Below are positions 1-9,377 of a DNA stretch of 64,000 bases, piece by piece. Positions within the stretch are counted from its first letter, which is position 1. Each line of letters begins with the position of its first letter. Position numbers and translations under genes: made by a program. The stretch is from Tillandsia leiboldiana (taxonomy: Eukaryota > Streptophyta > Magnoliopsida > Poales > Bromeliaceae), in the NCBI GenBank assembly GCA_029204045.2, contig CM055072.1, forward strand, positions 3,953,356-4,017,355, read 5' to 3'. The notes beneath the pieces were generated by a model. That model did not search any database. It saw only the letters and a program-made list of their open reading frames with translations, and had not been told where the DNA came from.

Positions 1-87
1 ACGTAAGAAGGGTAGTTTTAATATTAGCCTTCTAAGAAGGGTAAATCTGAAAACAGAGAAATTTTTAAGGGTATGTAGAAAATTGCC

Positions 88-138
<51 letters not shown>

Positions 139-141
<3 letters not shown>

Positions 142-354
142 TGGCTATTATGCTTGTAAAAGCACCAAGTAATTAGTACTTATAAGTTTTCTACCGTTAG
201 ATCTATCTCTTTGACTAATTTCATACTTTAGATCATACTATTATACTAACTACCCACTAAACCTAAGGAGCTCACTATCATCCTAACCATACATCTTTTC
301 ATCTAAGGGCTAAAAACTCACCAATGACTTGATTCTTTTAAAAGCATAGGAGCT

Positions 355-357
<3 letters not shown>
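139..357. mobile_element. Foldback MITE-like unit 1 of the (TA)n cluster
   Basis: The unit lies between two (TA)n tracts (91-138 and 358-438). Its left end reads GTTTGGCTATTATGCTTGTA and its right end is roughly the inverse (…TTTTAAAAGCATAGGAGCTC). There is no coding capacity. The terminal inversion plus TA flanks resembles rice Micron-type elements that insert into TA microsatellites; the family assignment is inference. Confidence 0.55.

Positions 358-438
<81 letters not shown>
358..438. repeat. (TA)n microsatellite
   Basis: About 40 uninterrupted TA units separate foldback units 1 and 2. It is one of nine TA tracts in the first 2 kb. Confidence 0.95.
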
Positions 439-440
<2 letters not shown>

Positions 441-625
441 GTAGAGCTTATATACTTTTAAAAGCGCAAATCTAACTATACTTATAAATTTTTTACTATT
501 AGATTTGTATTGAGATTCGTGCTATTGTATTTTCTCTTTCTTTCTATTTAGTTGACTTTACAATAGCACACAAATCTCAATACAAATTCAATAGTAAAAA
601 ATTCCCAAATATAATTGGATTTGTA

Positions 626-629
<4 letters not shown>
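439..629. mobile_element. Foldback MITE-like unit 2
   Basis: This is a near-palindrome. Its left arm (…TTACTATTAGATTTGTATTG) is mirrored by the right arm (…CAATACAAATTCAATAGTAA), around a CT-rich centre at about 525-555. It is flanked by (TA)n on both sides. It belongs to the same subfamily as units 3 and 7 by arm sequence. Confidence 0.65.

Positions 630-714
<85 letters not shown>
630..714. repeat. (TA)n microsatellite
   Basis: About 42 TA units separate foldback units 2 and 3. Confidence 0.95.
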
Positions 715-718
<4 letters not shown>

Positions 719-904
719 GAGCTTATATACTCTCAAAAGTATAAGCCCAAGTGTGCTTGTGAATTTTTTACCATTAATTTGCATTTGGATTTGTGTTATT
801 TACTTTTTCTTTCTCTCTCTTTAATTGATTTTATAAAAACACAAATCTCAATACAAATCCAATGGTAAAAAATTTACAAGCACATTTGAGTTTGTGCTTT
901 TGAG
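715..904. mobile_element. Foldback MITE-like unit 3
   Basis: Starts GTAGAGCTTATATACTCTC and ends with the inverse (…TTTTGAGAGTATA). The inner arms repeat those of unit 2, and the centre is TCTTTCTCTCTCTTT. It is flanked by TA tracts (630-714 and 905-928). Confidence 0.65.
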
Positions 905-928
905 AGTATATATATATATATATATATA

Positions 929-1138
929 CTATTAATAGTACCAAGTCATTAGTACTATCAAGTTTTTAACCCTTAAATTAAAAGATGTGATTGAGATGAT
1001 GGTGGGCCCCTTGGGTTTAATAGGTGGTTGGAAAATAGTAAAATCTAACAGATGAAAATGATAAAAGAGGTTGATCTAAGGATAGAAAACTTGATAGTAC
1101 CAATGACTTGATATTATTAATAGTATAGTAGCCGGACT
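929..1138. mobile_element. Foldback MITE-like unit 4
   Basis: The outer arm ATTAATAGTACCAAGTCATT at the left is inverted at the right (…AATGACTTGATATTATTAAT), followed by AGTATAGTAGCCGGACTC. TA tracts lie on both sides. The terminal motif GAGTCCGGCTA recurs in units 5-7. Confidence 0.65.
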
Positions 1139-1158
1139 CATATATATATATATATATA

Positions 1159-1397
1159 AACAAGACTACTATACTATTAATAGTACATAACACTTGGTAC
1201 TATTAAATTTTCGGTTCTTGGATGAAGTTTTGTGCGGTTAGATAATAGTGGTTCCCTAGAGTTTAGTGGATTGTTGGTGAAATAATATAAATTTTAAAGA
1301 ACCACTATTAATCCTAATCGTACATCTCTTCATCTAAGGACCGAAAGTTAATAGTATTAAATATTTGATACTATTGATAGTATAGTAGCCGATCTCA
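1159..1397. mobile_element. Foldback MITE-like unit 5
   Basis: Left end GACTACTATACTATTAATAG; right end CTATTGATAGTATAGTAGCC, its inverse. (TA)n lies on both sides (1139-1158 and 1398-1411). It has the same ends as units 4 and 6 but a different middle. Confidence 0.65.
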
Positions 1398-1411
1398 TAT
1401 ATATATATATA

Positions 1412-1641
1412 GAGTCCGGCTAGTATACTTTCGATAATACCAAACATTTGGTACTATCAAGTTTTCTACCGTTAGATCAATCCCTTTAATTATTTTTATT
1501 CGTTAGCTTTTACTATTTTTCCAACCACCCATTAAACCCAAGGGGCCCACTATCTTCTCAACCACATATTTTTTAATTCAACGGTTAAAAACTTAATAGT
1601 ACCAATGACTTGGTACTATTAATAGTATTATAGCCTAGCTC
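1412..1641. mobile_element. Foldback MITE-like unit 6
   Basis: It starts GAGTCCGGCTAGTATACTTT, and the right end (…AGTATTATAGCCTAGCTC) is its inverse. Its middle (AACCACCCATTAAACCCAAG) is the inverse of the middle of unit 4, so the two are copies in opposite orientation. Confidence 0.7.
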
Positions 1642-1663
1642 TATATATATATATATATATATA

Positions 1664-1875
1664 AATTGAGCTCCTATGTTTGTACAAGCACCAAACAATT
1701 GGTGCTTGCATGTAGGTTTTTTACCATTGAATTTGTATTGGAATTTGTGCTTTTGTAAGGTCAACTAAAAAGAGAGAAAGATAAAGTAAAAAGCACAAAT
1801 CTCAATACAAATTCAATGGTAAAAAACTTACAAGCACCAATTGCTTGGTGCTTGTACAAGCATAGTAGCCAGACT
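1664..1875. mobile_element. Foldback MITE-like unit 7
   Basis: The arms are strongly inverted: TTGTACAAGCACCAAACAAT at the left against CAATTGCTTGGTGCTTGTAC at the right, with a purine-rich centre (AGAGAGAAAGATAAAG). It ends AGCATAGTAGCCAGACTC. TA tracts flank it. Confidence 0.7.
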
Positions 1876-1899
1876 CTATATATATAAATATATATATAG

Positions 1900-2125
1900 T
1901 GTAGGACTACTATATTCTTATGAGTATAAAGCCCTTTGTACTCATAACTTTTTCACCATTGGATAAAGGAATGTGCAGTTAGGATCGATGATAGTGATAT
2001 CCTAGGGTTTACTAGGTTGTTGGTAAAATAGTATAAATGCTAGAAACTACTATAATCCTAGCCGCACATTTTTTCATTCAAAAAATAAAAATTTATGAGT
2101 ACGAAAGAATTTTACTAATAAGAGA
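1900..2125. mobile_element. Foldback MITE-like unit 8
   Basis: The left end GGACTACTATATTCTTATGA is loosely inverted at about 2098-2124 (TATGAGTACG … AAGAGACTC). It resembles unit 5 in its middle (AGTGATATCCTAGGGTTTAC versus AGTGGTTCCCTAGAGTTTAG). Only the left side has a TA tract; the right side joins ordinary AT-rich DNA. Confidence 0.55.
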
Positions 2126-2598
2126 CTCAAAAGTAAGTCATTATCTTTCGTATTAAATTTTCCTCTTAAAATAATAATAATAAAATTAATTTAATTGGCG
2201 ATTTAATTAAAGCTGCACTTGAAAGTTTGAGGAATCAGCAAGTGGCCTACAGTTAATTGCATGCATGTGCACAACGCCTACCTACTGTATAAATAGAGAG
2301 AGCCACTGCAAGGTTTAGTTGCTTTGATTCGTGAACCTTTTTATTAAAAATAATTCCCTTTAATTAGTGAATATACAATTCCTGTGGGATGATTGTAACG
2401 TGGTAGCGGCTGAATATATATTGATGTTGATTTCCAGGTTGTACTGTGTGGTGTATATGTGTATCTATGTACACGAAGCGTGGGTGTTTATATTAATGTT
2501 CTTCTCAGCCAGATGGATCATCTCCAGCTGGATTCTGGCCAACAATTCATGCATCTATCCCGTTATAATTATATTTTAAATTTACAATTACGAATTAT
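2126..2598. other. AT-rich intergenic DNA; no gene recognised
   Basis: A TATAAATAGAGAG motif at about 2288 could be a TATA box. The only open frame after it (2367-2579, 70 codons) has no recognisable motif and an AT-driven composition. I do not call it a gene. Confidence 0.4.
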
Positions 2599-3398
2599 TA
2601 TTAGGATTTAATTAGATTTGTAATTAAATTATAATTAAATTAAAATTAATATTTAAATTTATTATAGATAAATTAATTTAAATTTAAATATTAATTCAAA
2701 TAAAATTCTTAATTATACTAAAATTAGGTACATAGTTACATTATATAATGCATTAAGGATTGAAGCACATGAGTATGGTTGATGCTTTATAGAGAGTATG
2801 GCCAAGAGGAGAGATAAAGACAATTGCATATGCCAGCATTATTTTTTTTGGTAAAATTCTGATACAAAAAATAAAATAGTTTCAATAATAAATTTATTAA
2901 GGGCGGTTATTTAAAAGTGCCACTAATAATTAATTTTAGTGACCTTTTTCACAAGAGCTATCAAAATAGCTAGTGTCATCAAAAATGATTTGTGGTATAG
3001 TGCATGCACCTAGTGCACGGGTGCACGAAGAAAGAGAGAAGCCTTTTTAGTTTATAAAAAATAAGAAAAAAATGAGAGATATTTAGAAAAAGAGAAGTTT
3101 TTTTTCAGTCGAATTGAAAGTATTCTGTATAGAAGAGGAGTCAGATGAAATTCTTCTCTTATTTAATAAATATTATTTTACCTATATATTTTTCTGTTTA
3201 GATTTTTTCTCTTTTTTATAATTGTGTTTGTTTTTACAAAGAAGATGGGTTTATTTTAAAAATCCAATTTGAAATTTTTATTGCGGAATTCCAACAACAA
3301 CAGGTACTGGAGTAAGTACACGATCAACAACAATTGATATCAAAACGAATTGCGTATTCACAAAATTTGGTACAAGAGCGAGTATCAGATTCCCAACG
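2599..3398 (+). repeat. 5' LTR of decayed Copia element
   Basis: It aligns by eye to the 3' LTR at 5652-6232: both share the block beginning with the degenerate TGTTAAGATTTGG start, the AGAGATAAAG segment, the CACCTAGTGCACG segment and the ending …ATTCCCAAC. It is about 220 bp longer than the 3' LTR, mainly because of an insertion at about 2831-3005. A primer-binding site follows at 3401. Both LTR ends have lost the exact TG…CA termini. Confidence 0.8.
2831..3005. mobile_element. Insertion inside Copia 5' LTR, possibly CACTA-like
   Basis: This block is absent from the 3' LTR, which joins …ATTGCATA directly to CACCTAGTGC. On the minus strand the right end reads CACTATACCACAAATCATTT, which resembles a CACTA-type terminus. 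The left end does not show a matching inverse, so the class is uncertain. Confidence 0.4.
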
Positions 3399-3400
3399 AT

Positions 3401-3412
3401 TGGTATCAGAGC
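3401..3412 (+). other. Copia primer-binding site (tRNA-Met type)
   Basis: TGGTATCAGAGC, the standard plant initiator-tRNA-Met complement, lies 2-3 bp after the 5' LTR end. It fixes the plus orientation of the element. Confidence 0.85.
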
Positions 3413-3441
3413 TAAAGGTTACCGATTCTCTGGAGAAATTG

Positions 3442-4262
3442 ATGGAGATGGCCACGAAATTTGAAATCGAAAAGTTCGACGGTAAAAATAATTTTGACTT
3501 GTGGCAGATTAAAGTTTGAGCTATTTTCGTATAATAAGGTTTGGACTAGACGTTGAACGAGAAAAAGACAAAGCCAATTAAGATCACGAATGCAATATGA
3601 GAGAAGATGGAGCGGAAAGCGTTGAGTACGCTTAATCTACTGTTAGCAGATGAGGTTCTTTATAATTTAGCCAGCGAGTCGACATCGATGAAGTTGTAGA
3701 AGAAATTGAAAGATATGTACATGATCAAATCCCTAATGAACAGGTTGTATTTGAAGAAGTGAATGTTTACGCTGTGGATGCAAGAAGCGGCTAGCCTACA
3801 TAAGCATATGAATGAGTTCAACAAGGTGATGGTCCAATTCATGACCAATATCGGAGTCAATCCGGCTGACAAGGATAATGCCCTGATTTTACTTTCTTCG
3901 TTACCGACGGCATATGAGCATATGATGACTACGTTGTTTTATGATAAGGAGACCATAAGTGTGGAAGCAGTCACGGCAACGCTTCTCTCGAATGAGACGT
4001 GATACAACTCTGATGGTGGGAACGAAAAAGGATGTGAAAACATCGGCGACCGCAGATAGACAGAAGAAGTCGCTATTTGAGGTAGAGTGTTTCTATTTTC
4101 ATAGAAAAGGTCACATTGAGCGCAACTATCATAAGCTTAAAGGTGATCTAAATGAGCCAAAACGGAAGAAGGAAAAAGCTATCGCGGATTAGGACGAGAA
4201 AACATCAATGATGGCGCAGGTGGTAGAATCAGAGATAATCGATTCTGATATGCTATATGCGG
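3442..4262 (+). pseudogene. Copia gag, decayed
   Basis: This encodes the Copia-type Gag (UBN2 family), which packages the element RNA. In-frame pieces read MEMATKFEIEKFDG near the start, then a NEFNKV segment and LILLSSLPTAYEHM, then a sequence that should be a CCHC zinc knuckle (about 4090-4140). The knuckle reads C-F-Y-F-H…GHIERN-Y, so two of its cysteines are lost. There are several stops (for example after WQIKV at 3517) and at least one frameshift. The gag reading stops where the miniature LTR element inserted at 4280. This is a dead copy; the family assignment is confident. Confidence 0.8.
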
Positions 4263-4279
4263 CAACCAGTGGTGTTATG

Positions 4280-5120
4280 TGATGCCCCAACTTCCTAGTG
4301 GGTCACCCATTCTAAAATATTCTAGCTCTAGCACGCTTAATCCTTTCAACTTTTTTGGTCTATCCACTACCCAAAATTTTATAGCCGGGTTAAAAAGTTT
4401 AGTCATATTATATCTCATATATGTATTACTATGTCAAATTCTGAGAGTGTTACATTTCTCCCCCTTTTAAGCCCTGACGTCCTCGTTAGGCTCAGGCACA
4501 CTTACACCGTACCAAGATCACTAGGCGACGTGAGATTTGTCTTGTTAGCCTTGTAATTCAGATCTTGATATAGACTGTCATCTTATTATTTAGACCCTGG
4601 CATAGCTCATTACCCTGCCATTTAGACCTTGGCTCAGCCGAGACTCGTCACACACTTCTGACTGGTCATTGGCTCTGATACCAAATTTGACGCCCCAACT
4701 TCCCAGGGGGTTACCCATCCTAGAACTATTCTAACTCTAGCACATTTAACCCTCTTACACTACAACAAAATTGGGTTATATGGACACATGTTTGTGACAC
4801 TTTTGTATAAGTGTCCTATCTATATTCCATCTATATCCAAAATTAGGTTATACGGACACATTTTTGGGACATTACAAAAATGTGTCGCTATACACCCTAG
4901 CGACGGCACATATAGCAACACTTACAATAAGTGTCGGTATTTTTGTCAGCGATACTTTTTTTAGATTTTAGAAACACTTAAAAGTGTCGCTATAGCCTAA
5001 TTTTGTTGTAGTGTTAATCTCTTGTGTTTAACCATCACCCAAAATGTTATAGCCAAGTTAAGTGGTTTAGTCCTATTATATCTTATATATATGACTATTT
5101 CAAATTCTGGAAGTGTTAAT
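4280..5120 (-). mobile_element. TRIM/SMART-like miniature LTR retroelement, inserted in Copia
   Basis: Two direct repeats of about 175 bp (4280-4454 and 4688-5120, the latter interrupted by a MITE) both begin TGAYGCCCCAACTTCC and end with a GTGTTA motif. Next to the right repeat is TTGGCTCTGATACCA, the reverse complement of a tRNA-Met primer site. Next to the left repeat is TTTCTCCCCCTTTT, a polypurine tract on the minus strand. The element is therefore minus-oriented, with only about 230 bp of non-coding interior. It splits the Copia frame between gag and protease. Target duplications are not clear. Confidence 0.8.
4758..5013. mobile_element. CACTA-type MITE inserted in the TRIM's LTR
   Basis: It begins CACTACAACAAAATTGGG and ends CCTAATTTTGTTGTAGTG, terminal inverted repeats with one mismatch. 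It is flanked by the 3-bp duplication TTA (4755-4757 and 5014-5016), as expected for CACTA (En/Spm) elements. The interior is built from repeated GTGTC/GACAC motifs and codes for nothing. Confidence 0.9.
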
Positions 5121-5650
5121 ATTAAAATTTTAGATGATGTGTGGGTTCAGAGTGCTCCTTTCATGTCTGCCTAGAGAAAGAATCTTTTTCTATATATAAG
5201 GCGATCAAAGGTGGAAAATCTCTTATAGGGAATAGGACGGCATGCAAAATTTTGAGAGTCGAGACTATTAAGATCCGGATGCACGATGGGGTTGTGAGGA
5301 CACTGACAAGTGTACTGCTTGTTCCTAATTTGAAATGGAATTTTGATTTCGTTAGGCGCATTTGACTCGAGGGTTGCAAATTTTCAACTTTAGGTGGAGG
5401 TCTGAGGGTTTGAAAATGAAATTAGGTCGGGTGTGAGGCGACCAAGCGCGGAAGCTTGTGTATTTTGAACGAGAACATAGTTAGCATGGAAGCGAAAATA
5501 ATTTAGGTTCTAAAAGTTCGCGATGGTGCAGTCGCTCAAGATGGAGCGGTGGATGTGATGACATTGAGCAGAGGAGACAAACTCAAGATGGAGCTTTAAT
5601 GGTTGGCTCAATGTGGCGGTTAAAAATTATAAATCAAATTAAGGTGGAGG
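5121..5650 (+). pseudogene. Copia protease remnant and 3' internal sequence
   Basis: Continuing after the TRIM, the frame gives DDVWV, then a segment matching the usual Copia protease flow: RMHDGVVRTL, then LLVPNLKWN, then SLGAFDS after a shift. The catalytic D-S-G region is missing; the sequence goes from WV straight to QSA. Reverse transcriptase, RNase H and integrase are absent, so this was a deletion derivative. A polypurine tract AAGGTGGAGG sits at 5641-5650, next to the 3' LTR. Confidence 0.75.
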
Positions 5651-5651
5651 T

Positions 5652-6232
5652 TGTTAAGATTTGGTTATATTTGTAATTGAATTCTAATTGGATTAGAATT
5701 AATATTTAAATTAATTGATTCATCTGTTGTATATAAATCAATTTGGATTTAGATATTAATTGAAATAAGATTCCTAATTATATTAGAATTGAGTACGTTC
5801 TAGTGGATGTATTATAGAGTACGAAAGTGAAGAGAGATAAAGGTAATTGCATACACCTAGTGCACGAGTGCGTGGAGAAAGAATTATTTTGGTTTATAAA
5901 AGGCGATAGAATAATGAGAGAGATTAGAAAGAGATTTCGGATTGAATCTACTCTGTGCAGAAAATGAGTCATATATAATTCTTCTTTTATATAATGAATC
6001 TTATTTTATTTACATTTTTTTTTTTTGAATTTTTTTTTTTTTGTTTTTTTTTATGGTTGTACCAACTTTTATTGAGGAGATGAATTTATCATACAAATCT
6101 AATTTGACGTTTTCATTTACGAAATTTCAACAATCAGTGTCGGAGCAAGTACATAATCAACAACTATCGAAATCAGAATAAATTACGAATTTACAAAATC
6201 GGGTAGCACGACAAATATCAAATTCCCAACCG
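5652..6232 (+). repeat. 3' LTR of decayed Copia element
   Basis: It starts TGTTAAGATTTGG after the polypurine tract and ends ATTCCCAACC. A Helitron begins 3-4 bp beyond it. Divergence from the 5' LTR is visible at many positions, which indicates an old insertion. Confidence 0.85.
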
Positions 6233-6360
6233 TTATCTATACCTATATATGATTTCTCTTATTTTTGCCACGTGTCTTCATTGTCTTCATTGAAAACGTA
6301 CACCCCATTATATACGCTCTTCACCTCCTCTCATTAATTTCTTCCTACATGCAACTTATA

Positions 6361-6535
6361 CCCCATTACCTTCCCTCATGTCTTTTTAAAACGTACACCC
6401 CCTCACTTTTCCTCATCTTCTACTCATTATATATCCCCTCACCTATCTTCTTTTGTGTTTTCCCATGAGAGAGAGTGTTTGTGTATGTATAGAGAGAGTT
6501 AGGAGAGTCTTATATGTGATATGATACGATCATAC

Positions 6536-6568
<33 letters not shown>

Positions 6569-6839
6569 GGGGGGGGAGAGGGAGAGGGAGATGGAGAATC
6601 GTGACATGGGCGTGGGAAGGATGAGCCACGCACGTGTCACGGATGGTGGCGAGGATCATTCGGCATGTGTGAACCCCGGTATGTAACGGTACTCACTTCA
6701 CTCTGCTCGCACAGTTAAATCCATTCTTCAAAATTTTGATAGAAAAATTTATTTGCACGAAATCTTTATTGTAAACACATGTAATAGTTTTTTTTTTTTT
6801 CTTTTTTTCTTTTTGTATTTTTCATGTTGATTACATATA
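6361..6839. repeat. 479-bp tandem duplication, unit 1 (inside Helitron)
   Basis: It starts CCCCATTACCTTCCCTCATG and is followed immediately by unit 2 (6840-7318) with only a few base differences plus length changes in the (GA)n and T-rich tracts. The near identity suggests a recent duplication. Each unit has a (GA)n tract followed by a conserved non-repetitive block (for example GAATCGTGACATGGGCGTGG). Confidence 0.95.
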
Positions 6840-7014
6840 CCCCATTACCTTCCCTCATGTCTTTTTAAAACGTACACCCCCTCACTTTTCCTCATCTTCT
6901 ACTCATTATATATCCCCTCACCTATCTTCTTTTGTGTTTTCCCATGAGAGAGAGTGTTTGTGTATGTATAGAGAGAGTTGGGAGAGTCTTATATGTGATA
7001 TGATACGATCATAC

Positions 7015-7065
<51 letters not shown>

Positions 7066-7318
7066 AGGGAGATGGAGAATCGTGACATGGGCGTGGGAAG
7101 GATGAGCCACGCACGTGTCACGGACGGTGGCGAGGATCATTCGGCATGTGTGAACCCCGGTATGTAACGGTACTCACTTCACTCTGCTCGCACAGTTAAA
7201 TCCATTCTTCAAAAATTTGATAGAAAAATTTATTTTCACGAAATCTTTATTGTAAACACATGTAATAGTTTTTTCTTTTTTCTTTTTTTCTTTTTGTATT
7301 TTTCATGTTGATTACATA
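6840..7318. repeat. 479-bp tandem duplication, unit 2 (inside Helitron)
   Basis: This is the second copy of the 6361-6839 unit. It ends with CATGTTGATTACATAT, the same segment that ends unit 1. Confidence 0.95.
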
Positions 7319-7497
7319 TCATTTAGATTTAATCATATTTTTTTATTCTCAACAAAATCTTCTATATTAAATAGTTTTGATGAGTTTACATATTTAATAC
7401 TTATTTTTTCTAACTATCATATATGTGATCTAAAAAAAATTATGAAAAAAAAATTTAATAAATTCTACCCGCTGGATCACGCGGGTAACTACACTAG

Positions 7498-7612
7498 TTT
7501 TCTTAATTTGCACCCTTTTAGGAATTAACGAACTCGATCCGCGATAGATATTTGGTGGAGAGGTGGGAAAGATAAACAGACTTAATTACCATATTGTGTG
7601 TGTGCGCGTGTG

Positions 7613-7654
<42 letters not shown>

Positions 7655-8540
7655 AAAATAATGCACTAACTAAAAGAATTTAATGGTGACCTAGTTATTG
7701 TCAATTTTGTATACTGATCAACATAAGAGAATCGAGTCCTACTACCGGTATATAGATCTATTCATAGTTACAGCACTATTATGTCAGCTTAGACCATAAT
7801 TTTAGGTAAAAATATATAAAACTTAGTGGAACTGTGAATCATTTTTTTTTGAATTGACTATATAATTTTTTAAAATTTTAATTTTACTAGCTAATTTTTA
7901 AATTTGTTCAATATGAATCAGCCAATAGTTTTTTATTTTAAAATTTGATTGCATCATTTTTTTTTTATATGTTTAGTTAATATATTTTTTTATTAAATTA
8001 AGAAATTAATTTAAATTTTGAAATGAAAATATAATTGACCGATTCAAATTAAACAAATTGAAATATTGAATAGTAAAATTAAAATTTTAAAAGATAGGAT
8101 AATACATTCAAAACGGATAGTTTATGTAAGTTCTATATGTATTTACCTAATTTTTATTTAAAGACGATAAATAAATAGAATTGAGTTAAAGTACTCTTAC
8201 TTTGAGCATCAAACCCTAAGTACTTTCTTATCTTTTTTCTTATCTTTTTTAATTATAGGGTATTCAAATCGTTGATCAATACCACTAAATATAATCTAGG
8301 TTTTTAAAATTCTTAGCAATTCGATTTCGTAATTTTACAACATTATTTATCCAGTTATTAAATGGTTTTAAATACAATTTATATTTAGTGTTAAAATTTG
8401 CTAACTTTGAGAACACTAAGACAATAAATAAATAAATAATATTGAAAAATTATAAAATTAAGTTCTTAAGAAGTTTATGTGCCATAGATCACCTTTAAAA
8501 AAAATCAATTGTCATCTAAAACACCATTGGTGTATTAAGA
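7498..8540. other. AT-rich intergenic DNA with a (CT)n tract
   Basis: Nothing coding is recognised. A (CT)n microsatellite lies at about 7618-7649. The rest is low-complexity AT-rich sequence between the Helitron and the SCPL pseudogene. Confidence 0.6.
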
Positions 8541-8555
8541 ACTTATAAATATATA

Positions 8556-8690
8556 TACGAAGCATACATTTGTATATACGAAGCATACATTTGTATACGA
8601 AGCATACATTTCCATCGGTGCACGGACCATGGGTATTTATATTTATTTATATAAATATATATACGAAGCATACATTTGTATACATACCTG
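8556..8690. repeat. Minisatellite that duplicates the edge of SCPL exon 5
   Basis: The motif ATACGAAGCATACATTTG occurs four times. The block GGACCATGGGTA, which is the end of exon 5 read on the plus strand, occurs both in the exon (8696-8708) and again at 8625-8636. A short piece of exon and intron was therefore duplicated here. The repeat marks the point where the gene is cut off. Confidence 0.8.
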
Positions 8691-9299
8691 CAAGCGGACC
8701 ATGGGTACTTAAGCGTAGTGACATTCGCATGGAGGACCTCTTGAACCTTAGGATCATTCAGGTATGCATTCACGTACGCATCGGTGAACGGATCGAAATT
8801 ATTTATCTGCATCAATCAATTGATCATCTTCATCAATTTAATAAATGAGTCTTTTAATTTGAACTATACTATAGCTAGAACAATGGATTATATAACTAGC
8901 CAACTACTGTGATATTCTACTGTGATCTGATCAATAGGCATGCATGTACAAACCGAAGGCCTTTCGGGACGCTGGCTATCGGGGATGCCTGATGACAGGC
9001 ACAGAGGGGCGTAAATGTTGTAGATGTCAAGGTCGTCGAAGAGCGATTGGATGCCGTCGAGGGCCGGTAGGCACCCGTCGGATTGGTCGCTGCTGTCTGC
9101 CGAGAAGTTGCAGTGCTCGTGGATCGCAGCGATGGACTCGTCGGATATCAGTGTGTGAGTCCAGAAGTAGACGTACATTCCTGCGGTGTCCGTTTCATCA
9201 TTTATCACCGCATTCCCAATCTTGCGAAATTCCCTTCACGATAATCGTCAGTACGTGCTCTAAACTAAAATGTAGTGTAGTACGTACAATCCCAAATTT

Positions 9300-9377
<78 letters not shown>

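Larger units (their letters stand above)
6236..7497 (+). mobile_element. Non-autonomous Helitron
   Basis: The 5' end is TCTATACCTATATATG, a TC start as in plant Helitrons. The 3' end is CTAG, preceded 7 nt upstream by a hairpin with stem ACCCGC/GCGGGT and 8-nt loop (7467-7486). The host bases are A (6235) and T (7498), as expected for A^T insertion without target duplication. No Rep/helicase frame is present. The interior is a 479-bp direct duplication with (GA)n tracts. Open frames rich in Arg-Glu come from those tracts and are not genes. Confidence 0.85.

Noticed and set aside
2367..2579. A 70-codon frame after a TATA-like motif
   Set aside because: AT-driven composition, no motif, no repeat elsewhere in the window; not enough to call a gene.
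6483..6660. CRISPR-like or other spaced repeats
   Set aside because: No regularly spaced identical repeats with unique spacers occur anywhere; the repeats here are microsatellites, minisatellites and transposon copies, as expected for plant DNA.
6934..7167. A 77-codon frame rich in Arg-Glu (and its Ser-Leu mirror on the other strand)
   Set aside because: It is read through a (GA)n tract inside the Helitron and the first duplicate has a different frame length; it is not a conserved gene.
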